A stretch of 64,000 nucleotides of DNA, from the NCBI RefSeq assembly GCF_021134715.1, contig NC_060026.1, positions 2,666,001-2,730,000 on the forward strand, given 5' to 3'. Positions 34,466 to 47,477 of this stretch are shown here, piece by piece; positions within the stretch are counted from its first letter, which is position 1; each line of letters starts with the position of its first letter. This stretch comes from Daphnia pulex. Lineage: Eukaryota; Arthropoda; Branchiopoda; Diplostraca; Daphniidae. Made by a program: the position numbers and the translations under genes. The notes under the pieces were generated by a model, which saw only the letters and a list, made by a program, of their open reading frames with translations, searched no databases and was not told the DNA's origin.

Positions 34466-35651
34466 TTAAACTCCAATTCTCCAGAAGCGTGGGAAAACTG
34501 CCAATGTGATATGAGCGGTGGCAGCCACATCAACGACATCAACTTTAAGCAGTTCAGACAAGAAGGGCATGGCAAACGGGATTGAAGCCACGTAACCTTG
34601 TTCAAGATTCGAGACGAACGCCGACAACGCAGAAAGTGATCTCCGTCGAACGTGAGGCGAGTTGCTTCTTCTCTTCAGCAGCAATTGGTAGTCAAAGTGC
34701 CTTCCATAAACAGTCATCGGTCTCAGCAACGGCCATCTTAATTATGAATGGGATGAGGAGATCTTTGACGTCGCTTGACGGCATCATCTTCTCCTATAGC
34801 TGATTTTCGAGCTGATCCACCATAGACTCCATGAGAGTTTCAAATCGTTCCTTGTTGAAGAAATTCTCGTTATCGTGCAAGCAAACGCGGTAGAGGCAAC
34901 GCAGCACGTATTCGAGTAGCATCAACGTGTTCCCTTCGGCATGGGGTCCGTTGAATGGTAAGGATCCCTTCTGAGTGAAGTTGGTGTCGACAATCACCTG
35001 GGCTGCATTTCGGATAAAGTGGCCAGCAAAGACGACAAAGAGACCCTTCAACTTTTCGGCCAACTGCATCGCAAGTTGTAAAAAGTAATAAGACGCTCTT
35101 TCCCCATATTTCGTGTAGCCCAATCGTACAGCTGGAAATAGAGCGCCCGGATCCTGGTCTCAGGGAGTTTAAGTGCTAATGAAACCAAAGCCGATCGACT
35201 GGTTCTTCTGCCGCATTCATCTGTTCAACAGTTGCTTGCTGAACGCTCCTCAGTAACAACCCAGCAACGATCCCGTTTCACGACTTGAATTTTGTTCAAC
35301 GATGAAATTTTTCAAAGCAGCGAGTTGGATAGTGAGCTCTTCGTTGCTCATGGCAGCAAAACTTCCTGACAGGATGGACATCAAAGGTGTGATGGAAAGT
35401 GTCGGAATGAAAAGTTCAGTTTCAATCATGGTCACTTCAGCGTATACTTGAGAGACGCCATTAATTAATAACCGGGGTAGGCTGGCCGTTGCTAGGATTT
35501 GCTGAATAGACTGATAACTTGACTGAAGTTTTGACGAGTTCCTCCGATCGGGATACTTGCTGACGTGTCCATTTAGAAGGGACGGGAGAAGAACAGCCAA
35601 TAATGTGGTTTTTTGCAGTGCAACTTGGATTTCTGAAGGGGACACTGTCAT
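34466..35651 (-). pseudogene. HEATR1/UTP10 C-terminal pseudogene
   Basis: HEATR1 (yeast Utp10) is a U3 snoRNP-associated HEAT-repeat protein needed for pre-rRNA processing. Three consecutive frames on this strand resemble its C-terminus: 35651-35250 (HEAT-like helices), then LYFQLYDWATRNMGKERLITF near 35140, then AEKLKGLFVVFAGHFIRNAA and MESMVDQLENQL in 35123-34794, then NYQLLLKRRSNSPHVR-type sequence in 34729-34466. Stops and frameshifts separate them, for example after TFYNL near 35085. No introns are visible. Only the last few hundred residues of a roughly 2100-residue family are present, with no start. The lack of introns suggests a retrocopy, but a truncated segmental copy is possible. 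Confidence 0.75.
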
Positions 35652-36720
35652 TTTCTAAACTGGTTCTTCAATCCAATCAGTTGAATGGCTCTGAAGTGTT
35701 GTGTGTTGTGAAATGACAGCAAACACATAGGCATCAGAAATTCAGAATTAAACTGCAATGTGAAAAAGCGATTCAAAAGCCATTTCTAATGCTTTATGTT
35801 AACTTCTCAGGTTGAAATATGGGCCAACTAACAACAACAACTTCATTAGCTGTTCTTTCTAGTGCAACTGTATGAACAGATGTGTGTTACCTTCCGATGA
35901 AAAACCTAATGTCCAGTTTCTCCAGCTGGGCAGTTGATTGAGACCAGATAAATCTATAAAGGAGAATAAAATAACCCATGTTTCTAACATTTTCACACTG
36001 ATTCAGGAAACAAGAATATATACCTTTTCATAAACTGCATCTTTGTTCAAATTTGCTGAACTTCAAGATCAACAGGAGACTGAGATTTTTACGTGCATAT
36101 ATTGTCGTCTTCACATAGTGGTTGATGAAAAGTAACAAACGTCTATGTAACAAACTAAGAAAGTAAAAAAACTATAACTATTAACTACCTGGAAGAATGA
36201 AATTAACTGCTTAAGTGCTCTTACTTTTAGCATTATAGATTATAAAATAGGGTTATTAACGGATAATGGGAAGAAGAATGAAGGATTGACGAAGCCGCCA
36301 AATCTAAGTCCCTCTGGCGGCGAATGCATATGGTAATGGTGGTAACCATAGCTACGGGGTGCAACACATATTCTGATATTTCTAAAAAAGAAAATTGCTG
36401 TAAAAAAAATTTTATAGGCCTACTTGGACAGGCTCTCAATTTAGTTAAATGTAAATAAACAAAACTATTGATATGCACTTTGCTCTATGTTTACATAATT
36501 GAAAATTGAAATGCATGTGTCACATGGGAAATGTCGATATTCCATTAGTGAAGTGAACAACACAATCCATGTTGGGCATTTCTGTTGCAAATGGCAAGTT
36601 CCCCAAGTCAGTAGAATTCAACAAAATAAATACAGCACTTAGTAGGTTGTAGGACGTCCAACTAATAACTTGTTCATACTCTGGTATATAGTTAACATTC
36701 AAAACAGCATTATAAGCTAA
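35652..36720. other. Intergenic before the gustatory receptor pair
   Basis: AT-rich DNA without a recognised gene. The Gr1 promoter should lie in the last part; I cannot point to a specific element. Confidence 0.5.
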
Positions 36721-38173
36721 ATGGCGAAAAAACCTGATGTCATTCAACTGTGGAATCCAGTGATTTCTTTCCTTCGTTGCTATGGAGTCGTTCCATTAAA
36801 GCAGTGCGACAAGGATCCATACTTTGAACGCAGCTCCGGCTCGTTCTGTTGGTGTCTGTCCGTTGCTTTGATTTACCTTTTCACGTTCGCCATCTCGGTT
36901 TGTCTCGTCATTGACACGTTCAATAGTTCCTCGAAGATGATAGCCGACGCTACTTTCTACTTAATTTACTACGCCCATTGCGAAATGACCCTGGTATTCT
37001 TCTTGTACTATTCCGGAGAACTCGTGTCCCTATTTCAGCACTGGGTCGAAACTGAACGTCAACTTCATTTGAGAAAAATCTTCATTGGAAAAATCACAAA
37101 GGCGCAGTGCTGGCTGATTTTCATTGCCACGGTTATCTTGTCCAATCTTGAAAACGGTTTCTACATCACTGGTGCGGTATGTAAGAATGAATTCTGCAAA
37201 ACATTTGCGCTTCTATTAATTCAGAGAAAATATTTATTAGGTAATGGACGCAAAAAATATGACCGAAATCATTTACCTTTTGGTAAATCTGGCCGGAAAG
37301 GGAACAGACTTGAGCCCTTATTTCGGTGGCTATAAAAATGTTTACGCATTCGCGCTGATTTTCGTCGAGTCGTTGAGCGAAGTCGCTTGGATTGCCGGTG
37401 ATTTGATCATTGTCTTGATCTCTATTCTGCTCCGCCGCTATTACGAAGTGTTAAACAGACAACTACCTTCTCAACAATGTGGTATCATCTCCTTGCGCCA
37501 ACTGGAAGAGATCCGCCGGGTGCAATTGGCCATCTCCACTTTAGCCCAAAAAATAGCTGAAGTTTTCTCACCACTGATTCTCATAACGATCGGCTGCAAT
37601 GTCGTTTACATCCTGACTTTTCTGTACTCCGGACTGGAGGCCGATATCACTAGCCCAAGCTTCTTTGTTCGTTTCGTTTTCACTTATTCGTTCATCTACA
37701 TTGTGCTTAGGCTAACATTCTCCGTCTACCTGGCGAGCCTTCTAAATGAAATGGTGAAATTATTTGCCAATATTTAGCAATAATTAGGAAATGTAATAAT
37801 TAATTAATTCTTTTTCACAGCCACGGAATACCATACATTACCTGTGTGGTTTGCCGTCCATAGTCGGGAATAACACTGAGCAACAAAGGAGGAGATTGAT
37901 TAAGGTAATAATACCTAAAATTAATTTCATGTGTCGAGAATTATTTCAACAGTCTACGACGAATTTGACAGATGGATCTGATTATAGAAGAAATACAAAG
38001 CGAATCAACAGCTCTTGGCGGAGGTGGCTTCTTTATTCTTTCCAAGTCATCAGCCGCATCGGTAAAAACATTAAATATTATTAGACGAGGATTTCTGATT
38101 GATATTCTTTCTTATCTAGCTATTCAGTTTAATCGTTACATATGAAGTTGTCATGCTACAGTTGCCTCACTAA
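36721..38173 (+). CDS. Gustatory receptor 1 (seven-transmembrane chemoreceptor), five exons
   Basis: Member of the arthropod gustatory receptor family, ligand-gated cation channels of chemosensory neurons. Exons: 36721-37176, 37241-37753, 37821-37904, 37972-38061, 38120-38173, all in phase 0, giving 398 residues. The protein starts MAKKPDVIQLWNPVISFLRC and has about seven hydrophobic segments, for example CWCLSVALIYLFTFAISVCL and PLILITIGCNVVYILTFLYS. The last exon encodes LFSLIVTYEVVMLQLPH, which fits the Gr signature TYhhhhhQF except that the final Phe is Leu. The neighbour at 38612 has the same exon lengths except for exon 2, so the two arose by tandem duplication. The ligand is unknown. 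Confidence 0.9.
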
Positions 38174-38611
38174 TAAGAACTTAGCTGACACGTTGCTTTA
38201 CATCAAATGAATAATGTATCGGAATCAATAATATATTCAAAATCTAAAAAAATAATCCGTTGGTTACATTTGTTTGACTATGTAATGCATTTCCCTTAGT
38301 TCCAGGTTAGTTTCTTCAGAGTAAACACTCTGACGTGTTTGTAGAAGCTAATGGAATGAATGACAGCAAAGGACTTTAGCTAGGAAAACTTCGTTGCTAT
38401 GTCCATACAGCAGAAGTAAACAATACGAAACGATTGTGTTGTGTTGCTACCCATATTGCCACAAGTATCAATCCAATAATGAAACAAATATGGGGTAGCA
38501 ACATAAGGCGCATGTTCTGTTGAATACTCGGTATAGGTTCAAGGCTGAGCCCATAGAATTTGTTAAAACGTAGTGGCATTCACACCTTCTGTTTCTGCCA
38601 TTATTACAACA
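38174..38611. other. Intergenic between Gr1 and Gr2
   Basis: 438 bases holding the Gr1 3' end and the Gr2 promoter. No other feature seen. Confidence 0.5.
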
Positions 38612-40062
38612 ATGAAGAAAAAGCCAGATTTCATTCAGCTTTGGAATCCAGTCATTTCATTTTGTCGAATTTACGCGGTTATCCCTTTGAGACAATCCGA
38701 CAAGGAACCCTATTTCGAGCGATGCTCCGGTTCACTTTGTTGGTGTCTTTTAGTCGCCTCGATTTACCTTTTCGGCTTCGTCCTCTCCGTCATTCTCGTC
38801 TTGGACACTTTCAGTAGCTCGTCAAAGATTATCGCCAACGCCACTTTTTATTTGATTTATTACGTTCACTGCGAAATGACTCTGGTATTTTTCATTTATC
38901 GATCTCAAGATCTCTTGGATCTATTCCAGAATTGGATCCAAGTTGAAAATCTTTTGATCAAGCACAAAATTCATCTGGGTAAAGTCTTGGTAGCTCAGTG
39001 CTGGACCATTGTTATTGCTACCTTAATCATGTCCCATCTCGAAAATGGCTGTTACATCATTAGTGCGGTAAGCATTAGTCTTTTTGCACAATCAATTAGC
39101 CATATTATATCGATCGAGCGCTTAATTTTATTTAGGTAATCGACGCTGAAAGCCTATCCGATACTATTCACCTCTTCGTAAATTTAGCGGGAAAAGGGAC
39201 AGATTTAAATCCTTATTTCGGTGACTATAAGGATATCTACGGTTTTTTCCTCATTTTTGTCGAGTCGTTGAGTGAAGTCGCTTGGATCTCTGGCGATTTG
39301 ATTATTGCTTTAATCTCAATCATCTGTCGTCGCTATTACGAAGCGCTACAAGAGAAATTGCTTTCCGATAATCATCATTCCTTCCGACAGCTGGAAGAGC
39401 TCCGGAAGTTACAACTGGCCATTTCTACGTTGGTCCACAAAGTGGCTGAAGTTTTCTCGCCACTAATTCTCATATCTGTCGGATGCAACGTCGTTTACAT
39501 CCTTGCCTTTTTGTACTCCGGACTGGAGGCTGATTTGTTCAGCCCAAGTTTTCTCGTCCGTCTCATTTTCACCTATTCTTTTATCTACGTGGTTCTCAGA
39601 CTAATATTCTCCGTTTTCTTGGCTAGTCGACTAAGCGAAATGGTTTACATTTTAACTAATAAATTTCGAATGGCCGATAAGACTGTTAACATCTTTTTAC
39701 TTATAATCCACAGCCGGAGAAAACCATCGACTACTTGTACAGTCTACCTTCGATTGTTGGTTCCAACTCTGACGAGCAAGTAAACAGAGCTATAAAGGTA
39801 AAAACAATCTAAAATCAATTGGAAAAATTAATTGTCACTTTTTGGGGGTATTTCAGATGATAATGATTGTACAAGAAATTCAAAGTAATCCAGTCAGTCT
39901 TGGTGGAAGTGGATTCTTCGTTCTCTGCAAATCATCTGCAGCGGCAGTAAGAAACATTTTTTAATAACTAGATTTTAGTCATCCTCTTTACCTTCCATGT
40001 TATTACAGTTATTCAGTTTAATCGTGACGTACGAGGTCGTCATGCTACAACTGCCACGCTAA
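38612..40062 (+). CDS. Gustatory receptor 2, five exons
   Basis: Tandem paralogue of the receptor at 36721. Exons: 38612-39067, 39136-39642, 39714-39797, 39857-39946, 40009-40062, giving 396 residues. The start is taken at MKKKPDFIQLWNPVISF (38612), aligned with Gr1, although the frame is open 13 codons upstream to an ATG at 38573. Exon lengths 1, 3, 4 and 5 (456, 84, 90, 54) match Gr1 exactly; exon 2 is 6 bases shorter. The C-terminal TYEVVMLQLPR again shows TYhhhhhQ followed by Leu. It is probably also a contact chemoreceptor; the ligand is unknown. Confidence 0.9.
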
Positions 40063-40218
40063 GAAATGTTGACGAATGGACTAGTCCTGACCCGCATGCA
40101 GTCCTCTGTATTTAATATAGAATCAATACAACCGAAACTATAGTCCAATTACGTATAAGCTTTATCATTCAATGGAGCGAATCCGGCGTTCCAAAATTTC
40201 AGATTAAGAAAAAAAGAT
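40063..40218. other. Short convergent intergenic gap
   Basis: Only 156 bases separate the Gr2 stop from the stop of the oppositely transcribed ZP gene, so their 3' ends probably overlap or abut. Confidence 0.6.
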
Positions 40219-42879
40219 TTATGGCTTGAAAGCAGATGACGAAAAAGAATGGAAAGTCGAACTTAACGGGTAGATGTTCTCCGCTCCCAGAGCGATCGAA
40301 CGAATTTTCACGCAGAGCAATGCCGTTATGATGCACGACATCACCAAGACAATGAGAATGACTACCAGGCCACTGATAAAGTTAATCAGCGGCATGCAAA
40401 TTTCTTCTTCGTCAGTCGTTTGATGATTGTCTAAATAATAATCAAACGATTCAGTCAGAAGAAATTGGATTTCGTTTAATCGGAATTGGACTTACCAGGA
40501 GTGGTGAGTGTCACGACCGAGTGGGAATCCGGCTTGAAGGCAATATCGTCGCTGGAAATGACACGAAGCGATCGACGCAGACGGACGTCCGAAATTTCTG
40601 ACGCCGACGAGTTGACACTTCGACGTTTGCGACTGCTTATGTCAAACTGAAAATCGACCATAAAATTGTTTAAAACATTTCTGAATCTCAAAGTATAAAT
40701 TAATTACAAGATTAGCGTCTTGGGGGCAGACGTCGCATCCATTTTTGCACAATTCGACGTTGCATTCGAGGAAGACTTCCATCTGGTCGGGGAATTTGAA
40801 GGCCTGGAAGAAGGCGAAAGATAAGAGAGACACTCCGGAGCGGTCGGTCCGCGTAGTTTTCTGCCACGGTCCCATCAGTTTGTTCATGACGACACATCCG
40901 TTCTTGTCTGACAGTGTCACGGCGTTGGCTCTATTTCCATCGTGAGCGATACATTCCTGAACACGGAAATCGAAGCCTGGGTCACCTTCGATGGCGACGA
41001 CCATCGTCAAAATATCGCCAATCTTCACCAATCCGTTGACACTTGGAGCGTTGGGTCCTTTTCCGGTTTGGACGTCCATGCTGGCCGTGGCCGAATCGCC
41101 GCTGAAACTGACATTTTTGGTGTCCAGCATATCGATGTTGAAGGCATAAGAAACGGTCTTGTTCAGTAAACCTTCCCAGAAGCAACAAATTGAACGAGAA
41201 ATGTCCCGAATCTGAAATTGCGTTTTAAAATTTAATAATTTTCCGTTCGAATTAAATTTGATTCGTATTTGTTACTACTTCTTGAATGCCCTTCTGATTT
41301 TGGATGATGATGACATTTTCAAGGTAAGCCTTTTTACCACTGGTCAAGGCATCCACCCAGTGGGATCCGCAAGTGTCCAGCCGGATTGTAAATTCATAAA
41401 AGTCGCGGTTTGTTCCGTACCGGACGTGATGACAATCCAAGTTGCTATGGAAACCCTTTTGTGTTTTACATTTTTAATCTTTATTTTAAGTCAACAGTAA
41501 TAGTTATTGCATCAATTGAATTACCTTGGAGTAGATAAGGCCATTAAAAGGGCGATCGAATTTGATTTTGACGAGCATCGATTCTTTTGCGCAGTCGACA
41601 TCCAGTGAAATAATCTGAGCCATTTGGAGGGTAGATGATTGAGGCATCAGTGACTTATTCGTGTCCACTGGATCGTCAGTGGCAGGTCCGTCATTCCGGC
41701 TAGTTGGGTAGGTAAGAGCAAGCGGATTGGAATTGACGGAACGCGCATGAGGAATCGAATATGTTTCGACCGGGGTGATGACAGCCGGAATTGTCACCGG
41801 TACATTTCCTTCCACCAAGGCGATTTTTGGCGGAGAGGAAACAGTTGGTGTTAAAGGTCGAGTAGCTGGATTGAACGTTGTCGGATGTATTGGCGATATT
41901 CCCGGTGAAAATGGTTGATGTAGCGATTTCAGTGCGTGTACTGTCTTGGTTTAAATCAAAGTTGTTATTAATTTCATGTTAAATTAAATGATTTTTGATT
42001 TAGTCAATAGAACAAATAGAAAGTTTGCCTTTCAGTGGCGAAAAGGTAAAAATGAGCAGCTAACTACTATCCCCCGTGGTGTTTATCCGGAGTCGGTCAG
42101 TCGGAGTTCCCATGGCCAACAATATTATCCTGCTCTCGTTGTACCTCGTCCCTGCGCCAGCATTAGTAGAACCAGTTTAACCGTTTCCTTACTACGGCAA
42201 TTTTTGTTCCTTTTCTTCTCATAACAAGATCTTCTTGTCTTCTCTGCTCTAATAGTCACTGACTTACTTATTATACCGGACTTTGTACTAAAACTACCTG
42301 ATTCTCCAATTCCCACCTGTTTTTCAAGAGCTGGAATGTGTGTTATTCGTACATCGCTCAAGGACCGTGCAAATTACTGACAGAATACTTAATCCGATCT
42401 CAACATGATTGAAATTATACGGTCAATTGAATCATAACATATAAAAATACTGTTGGTACGAATAGAAAGATAGCTGACAGTTTTTTAAAAGTATACCAGT
42501 TGAATAAATGAAAAAGGTTCAGTGTGAACACAGACCTGAATTTTCCGGTAGAGTTGACACGAAGACGGATGAAGATGATGATGGTTCTTGATCCTGGTCT
42601 CCGGCACCTGCGATCGCCAATAATTCCCGCAGAATACGAATGCTGGAGTCCGGCACGTTCGTTATTTTGTGCTGAACCGCAACAGTCCCGAATTGCTCGT
42701 TGTGTTTCACTTTGTCAGCATTAATCAGTTCCGTGAGGCAAGAGATATTCAACTGTCCGGCCAAAACATGCTATATTTTAAATACAAATGAATTAATATT
42801 AATCAAAAATCTTTTAATAATAGTTTAATAAATCAATTCTTACCCCAAAGATGAAAAGAGTTAAGACAAAGGACCTCAT
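40219..42879 (-). CDS. ZP-domain single-pass membrane protein 1, seven exons
   Basis: Apical extracellular-matrix type protein. Exons (minus): 42879-42844 (signal peptide MRSFVLTLFIFG), 42770-42537, 41944-41525, 41455-41279, 41211-40708, 40646-40496, 40430-40219, totalling 578 codons in frame. The ZP domain starts near LDVDCAKESMLVKIKFDRPF and contains the Cys-bearing ECNVELCKNGCDVCPQDANL. A basic RKRRS site just after it fits furin-type release. A transmembrane helix follows (INFISGLVVILIVLVMSCIM) with a short cytoplasmic tail ending SSSAFKP. A Pro/Thr/Ser-rich linker precedes the ZP domain. ZP proteins polymerise; in arthropods they anchor epidermis to cuticle. Closely related to the gene at 49983. 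I do not assign an orthologue. Confidence 0.88.
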
Positions 42880-43900
42880 TGCGTAGAAACACAGAATGTG
42901 TACTGATAGCGGAATCTCAAACTCTACGCTCACGACTTGGCGACCAAGGACGGAGGACGAACTGGACTGGTTGTCATTAGTCTAACAACTGAAGATGAAA
43001 AGTTGGTTTCCCAACATGTATATTCGTTACATGTTAAGCCTAGCCAATGAATACTCACAGAGAGAAGAGGAGGAAAAAACATGGCGTAAATCCTGTTGCG
43101 ATATCCAAGCAGGTAAATAGGATATTCGCGTCGTGAGAAACTCGAAACATTTATGGGTGTGTGTGTTCTTGTTATACAGTTTGTTTTAAAAGCCAATGCC
43201 AATGCTGGTCATTCTGCCTAAGATGAAATGTGAAATGGAGATGTCGATTATGTAATAGTGACCAAGATAGTGACTGGACTTTGAACAAGGGAGGGAGAAT
43301 AAATCAAATGCAATGTGCAAGTGTGTGAAGGAAAATGAATGATTTGGTAGGAAAAATTTCCAAAGCCACTTTTCCAAGCCAGATTTTCTTATATGATAAT
43401 GTTATTTCAATATTTACCTTTTTGATGGCTGGCTAACGAGATCATGATGGGTAGATGTGTTACATCTGCGGTTACATCTTGTATACGCCTGCTGTGGAAT
43501 TTGCTTCTATTAATAACAATTCAATAACCTCAAAAACCGGAATGTCCATTTGAGTCCACGGTGGACGGGTGAAAAAGAGAATCGTGACCACTGACATACC
43601 GTGGAACATTCAATTCAATATTTGAAAACTGACAGGAAAATGCAGAAGATACTACATACCAATGTTGAATAGTCATTTCCTTAATAATACTTGGAATGCG
43701 ATTAACATTAACATAATTTCTTTGGCTCACAATTTCACTGGATGTCATCTTCACTTTAGAGCTAATAGTCGAACTTTTCAATAAATTACTGCCACGGAAA
43801 GTACTTCGCTTGTTTAAACTTTAAACATTTATTTGAATGTGAACAAATTGCTACATTTAAATGAATTGGCCAACTATAACAGGGATAGTGAACCCTGCAG
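42880..43900. promoter_or_regulatory. Upstream region of ZP gene 1
   Basis: Contains, at 42969-42991, a stretch (GGTTGTCATTAGTCT then AACAACTGA) that is nearly identical to one the same distance upstream of ZP gene 2 (53449-53472). It probably lies in the 5' leader or core promoter. No TATA box could be assigned with confidence. Confidence 0.5.
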
Positions 43901-45028
43901 TGTTAAAGTACCTTATAACAGTTGAAAAAACCATTATTGCACAATAGTTATGCGATGAAAAGACAATCGATTGGGATCCATTTTAAGTTCATTAACTACA
44001 ATTACCGTAAATATGGGTTTGATGCTTGAATACATCAAAAAAGACATCTTGGAAAAATTCCGTTTGAGATTCCAGACGTACACTAGAAAGAAAGGCCAGG
44101 AGAAGATTACCAGAGGCATATTTTGGCCTGATCAACAATATTTCAAGCGGCCTAGATAATTTATGCGAATAAGAGGAAAACATTTCAATTTCAATGATTT
44201 ATGAATATGAATATATGAACGTTGTACTTGAGACAAACCAGATGAGTTATTTTATTTATTTTGATTTTTAAGTTTGGACCTTATAAATCGCGAAGCTAAT
44301 TTTCCTGTAGCATTTTACAAGTTCAATCAATCAGTAGAGGATTAATAAATAATTACATTTTCATTATAAGTTTATCTAACATCGAGAATCACTTATCAGA
44401 AATATTTCTAAGATTATCTTCCGTTCTCCTTCATCGAACGATGCAAGAACTGGTGAAAAAATTCTACAGAATCACTATTTTTAGTGACATCAATGATACT
44501 CAAGTATAAAATAAATAGAAAACTATGTAGGAATAGCCTCACCATAACTTGGGCGGTCAATGCTAATAGCTAATAATACGTTATTTCAGCTGAAAATGAC
44601 ATAGTTGCACTATAGTTGTGCAATAGTTAGACAATTGATTTGGGTAATTTAAATGTTCATTCACTATAAATCTACAATTATTGTAACCGCGAGTTATAAG
44701 GGCTTTTAAATACGAGGGATATGAATAACACCCAATTATTGCTTTGTAGTTAATGTCCATAGGCATAATTGTTAGACAAATCGGACAAATTGTATGCAAA
44801 ATACTTGGAATGCGATTACCTTGTTGCCGGTTTGATTTTGAAGCCAGGTGTTGTGGAGAGTGGAGGTCGTTATTCATACCACAAGTCCACAACATGCGCC
44901 ATGCGCCTGTATGAAAGGTTAACAAAATCCATTATCATTTTACCTTACTACACCTACGCAACTTCATTGCTGTATCAATCGTTTCTGGTTAAAATAATAA
45001 AAAATTACCTCGTCATGATTTGCTTTGA
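43901..45028. repeat. Degenerate copies of the inter-ZP repeat
   Basis: Fragments related to the blocks that follow, for example GACATCTTGGAAAAATTC at 44042, the GCACAATAGTTATG / GACAATCGATTG stretch at 43939-43973, and a similar one at 44610-44640. Copies are eroded and no coding function is seen. Confidence 0.6.
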
Positions 45029-46210
45029 ACGCTTCAAAGAAGACATCTTGGAATAATTCAGTGTGAGAATGACGTACCGCCGTTCCCAAACGCAGAAAGA
45101 TGACCCGAGGCATACTTTCGGCTGATCGACTAAATTTTGTTCGGTCTTGATAATTGATTAGAATAAGAAGTTAACATTTTAACTATCGACGATGGATGAA
45201 TAATAATAACACACGAACTTCAGACTTGAGACATATCACAAAAGATTAGTTAATGATTAAGATATGAACATTTCTGTGAAGACATCGTGATGACTAAAAT
45301 TCTTATAACACTCCACAAGTTCATGTATTGAAGAGTATGGATATAAATTGTTATGTTTCATGTTACATTTGTAGACATCACTCATCACCAGAAAAACCAC
45401 GACGAATTTGCATCGTAAATAACTAGGTAAAATTTGTGATTTACAAATTTTCTTCGTCAGCCTTACTGGGATGCTGATGAGTGCTCGCCACTACAGAAAA
45501 ATTTTAACAAAATAAAAAATTATATTTCGATAAGCCTACCATACGCGGCTGGTAAACTCTCCTGGGAATAAGTAACCTGTTTTCAGCTTAAAGTCGCATT
45601 GTTGCCCACCACTACGTAGAGAACAGACAATTGATTAGGGTAGTTTTCTTGTTCATTAACAATCTTTAACGTAAAGGTAGATCACAAGTGCTTATTCGTC
45701 GTTTCTTTCTTTTTTCTTACTCCTAATTTGCACATGGGAGATACGAATAACAACCAATCGTTGCCTTGTCATAATGTCTGCATTGTGCATACAAAATTGG
45801 AATAAATAACCGAAAAAAATAGAAATTCGTCATTATTATTCAAACGTATATAAAATTTTAGTTATTATCGATTAATGATACATGAACATGTACCTTGAGA
45901 CATTGCGCAACAGTTGAATTACTAAATAGGGCATACTTATTTATATAAATTAGATAAGGAGAGAGATTCGTTTCCCACATTTTACACATTCAATTATTTA
46001 GGACGCTAGTATAAGAAGCTTTTATTTTTCTGATCAATGACTTAAAAGTCATTCAAATATCTGAATCGGTTTGCTCGATTTTCTTGACTGCCTTCCACTC
46101 TGATTTTGATGGATCGGAATTGATGAAGGTGAACGCTTGTCAAGGGAATAAGCAAGACTTCAGATTTATATGATTAACTTATAACTTAATAAAGATAAAA
46201 ACCATGTTTA

Positions 46211-47477
46211 TTAGTCTGTTTCATTCCCGCACTTTTTTTGATTTTCATATGGGCCTTTTTGGATCGAGGTTACTCATAGGTTGAAAAACTACCCCATTTT
46301 TTTTTTCTTAAAAAAAAATAAAATCTAGACCCCCCGCCAAGTCATAAAGTGTCAAAATGGGTGTTTTTTGACGGTTTTTCGGCACGCTTGGACTGCGTGT
46401 TAGTTTTAAAAATCGAGCCTTAACATAAAATCATTGTACTAGTCAAACTACATACATGTACCAAGTTTGAAAAAAATTGAAGTAAATTTAGACCCCCCGC
46501 CATAAGGTTTAATAAAAAAATTAGGAAATCGCATAATTTATAACATTTACTTAGGTAAAATGATTTTTTGGATTATGAACTTTGAAGTAAACATAATAAT
46601 CTACAAAGTTCACAATTCAGAAACTCATTTTTCTCAAGCAAACCCCCGAAACCCCCCCAAAAATACGTTTTTCAATTTTTCCTTCGCGTTCAGTGTTACC
46701 TAGTTCTCCCTTAGATACTTTTTTATTGATTTGACTTATGATAAATTGAATAATGACTATTATTTAAGTAACAGAGCAAGATGAACTATCATATAGACCA
46801 AATAATACATTCGTAAAAATATGAGATATGACTTTTTCAGAAACGGATGTTAATGGCGTTTCTTAAAAAAAGTCAGATATATGATAAAGATAACGTGGTC
46901 TATATGATAGCTCATCTTGCTCTGTTACTTGAATAATAGTCATTATTCAATTTATCATAAGTCAAATGAATAAAAAAAGTATCTAAGGGAGAACTAGGTA
47001 ACGCTGAACGCGAAGGAAAAATTGAAAAACGTATTTTTGGGGGGGTTTGCTTGAGAAAAATGAGTTTCTGAATTGTGAACTTTGTAGATTATTATGTTTA
47101 CTTCAAAGCTCACAATCCAAAAAATCATTTTACCTAAGTAAATGTTATAAGTTATGCGATTTCCTAATTTTTTTATTAAACCTTATGGCGGGGGGTCTAA
47201 ATTTACTTCAATTTTTTTCAAACTTGGTACATGTATGTAGTTTGACTAGTACAATGATTTTATGTTAAGGCTCGATTTTTAAAACTAACACGCAGTCCAA
47301 GCGTGCCGAAAAACCGTCAAAAAACACCCATTTTGACACTTTATGACTTGGCGGGGGGTCTAGATTTTATTTTTTTTTAAGAAAAAAAAAATGGGATAGT
47401 TTTTCAACCTATGAGTAACCTCGATCCAAAAAGGCCCATATGAAAATCAAAAAAAGTGCGGGAATGAAACAGACTAA
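46211..47477. mobile_element. 1267-bp foldback element with 6-bp target duplication
   Basis: Almost the entire element is an inverted repeat: TTAGTCTGTTTCATTCCCGC at the left end pairs with GCGGGAATGAAACAGACTAA at the right, and matching continues inward to a centre near 46844. TGTTTA directly flanks both ends (46205-46210 and 47478-47483). No transposase is encoded. Internally, the GACCCCCCGCCA motif occurs twice per arm. The paralogous site near 49560 lacks the insert and has the two flanks joined, which confirms an insertion. Superfamily not assigned. Confidence 0.88.

Noticed and set aside
38573-38611. Upstream ATG for gustatory receptor 2
   Set aside because: Adds 13 residues not present in the tandem paralogue; alignment of the pair supports the ATG at 38612.
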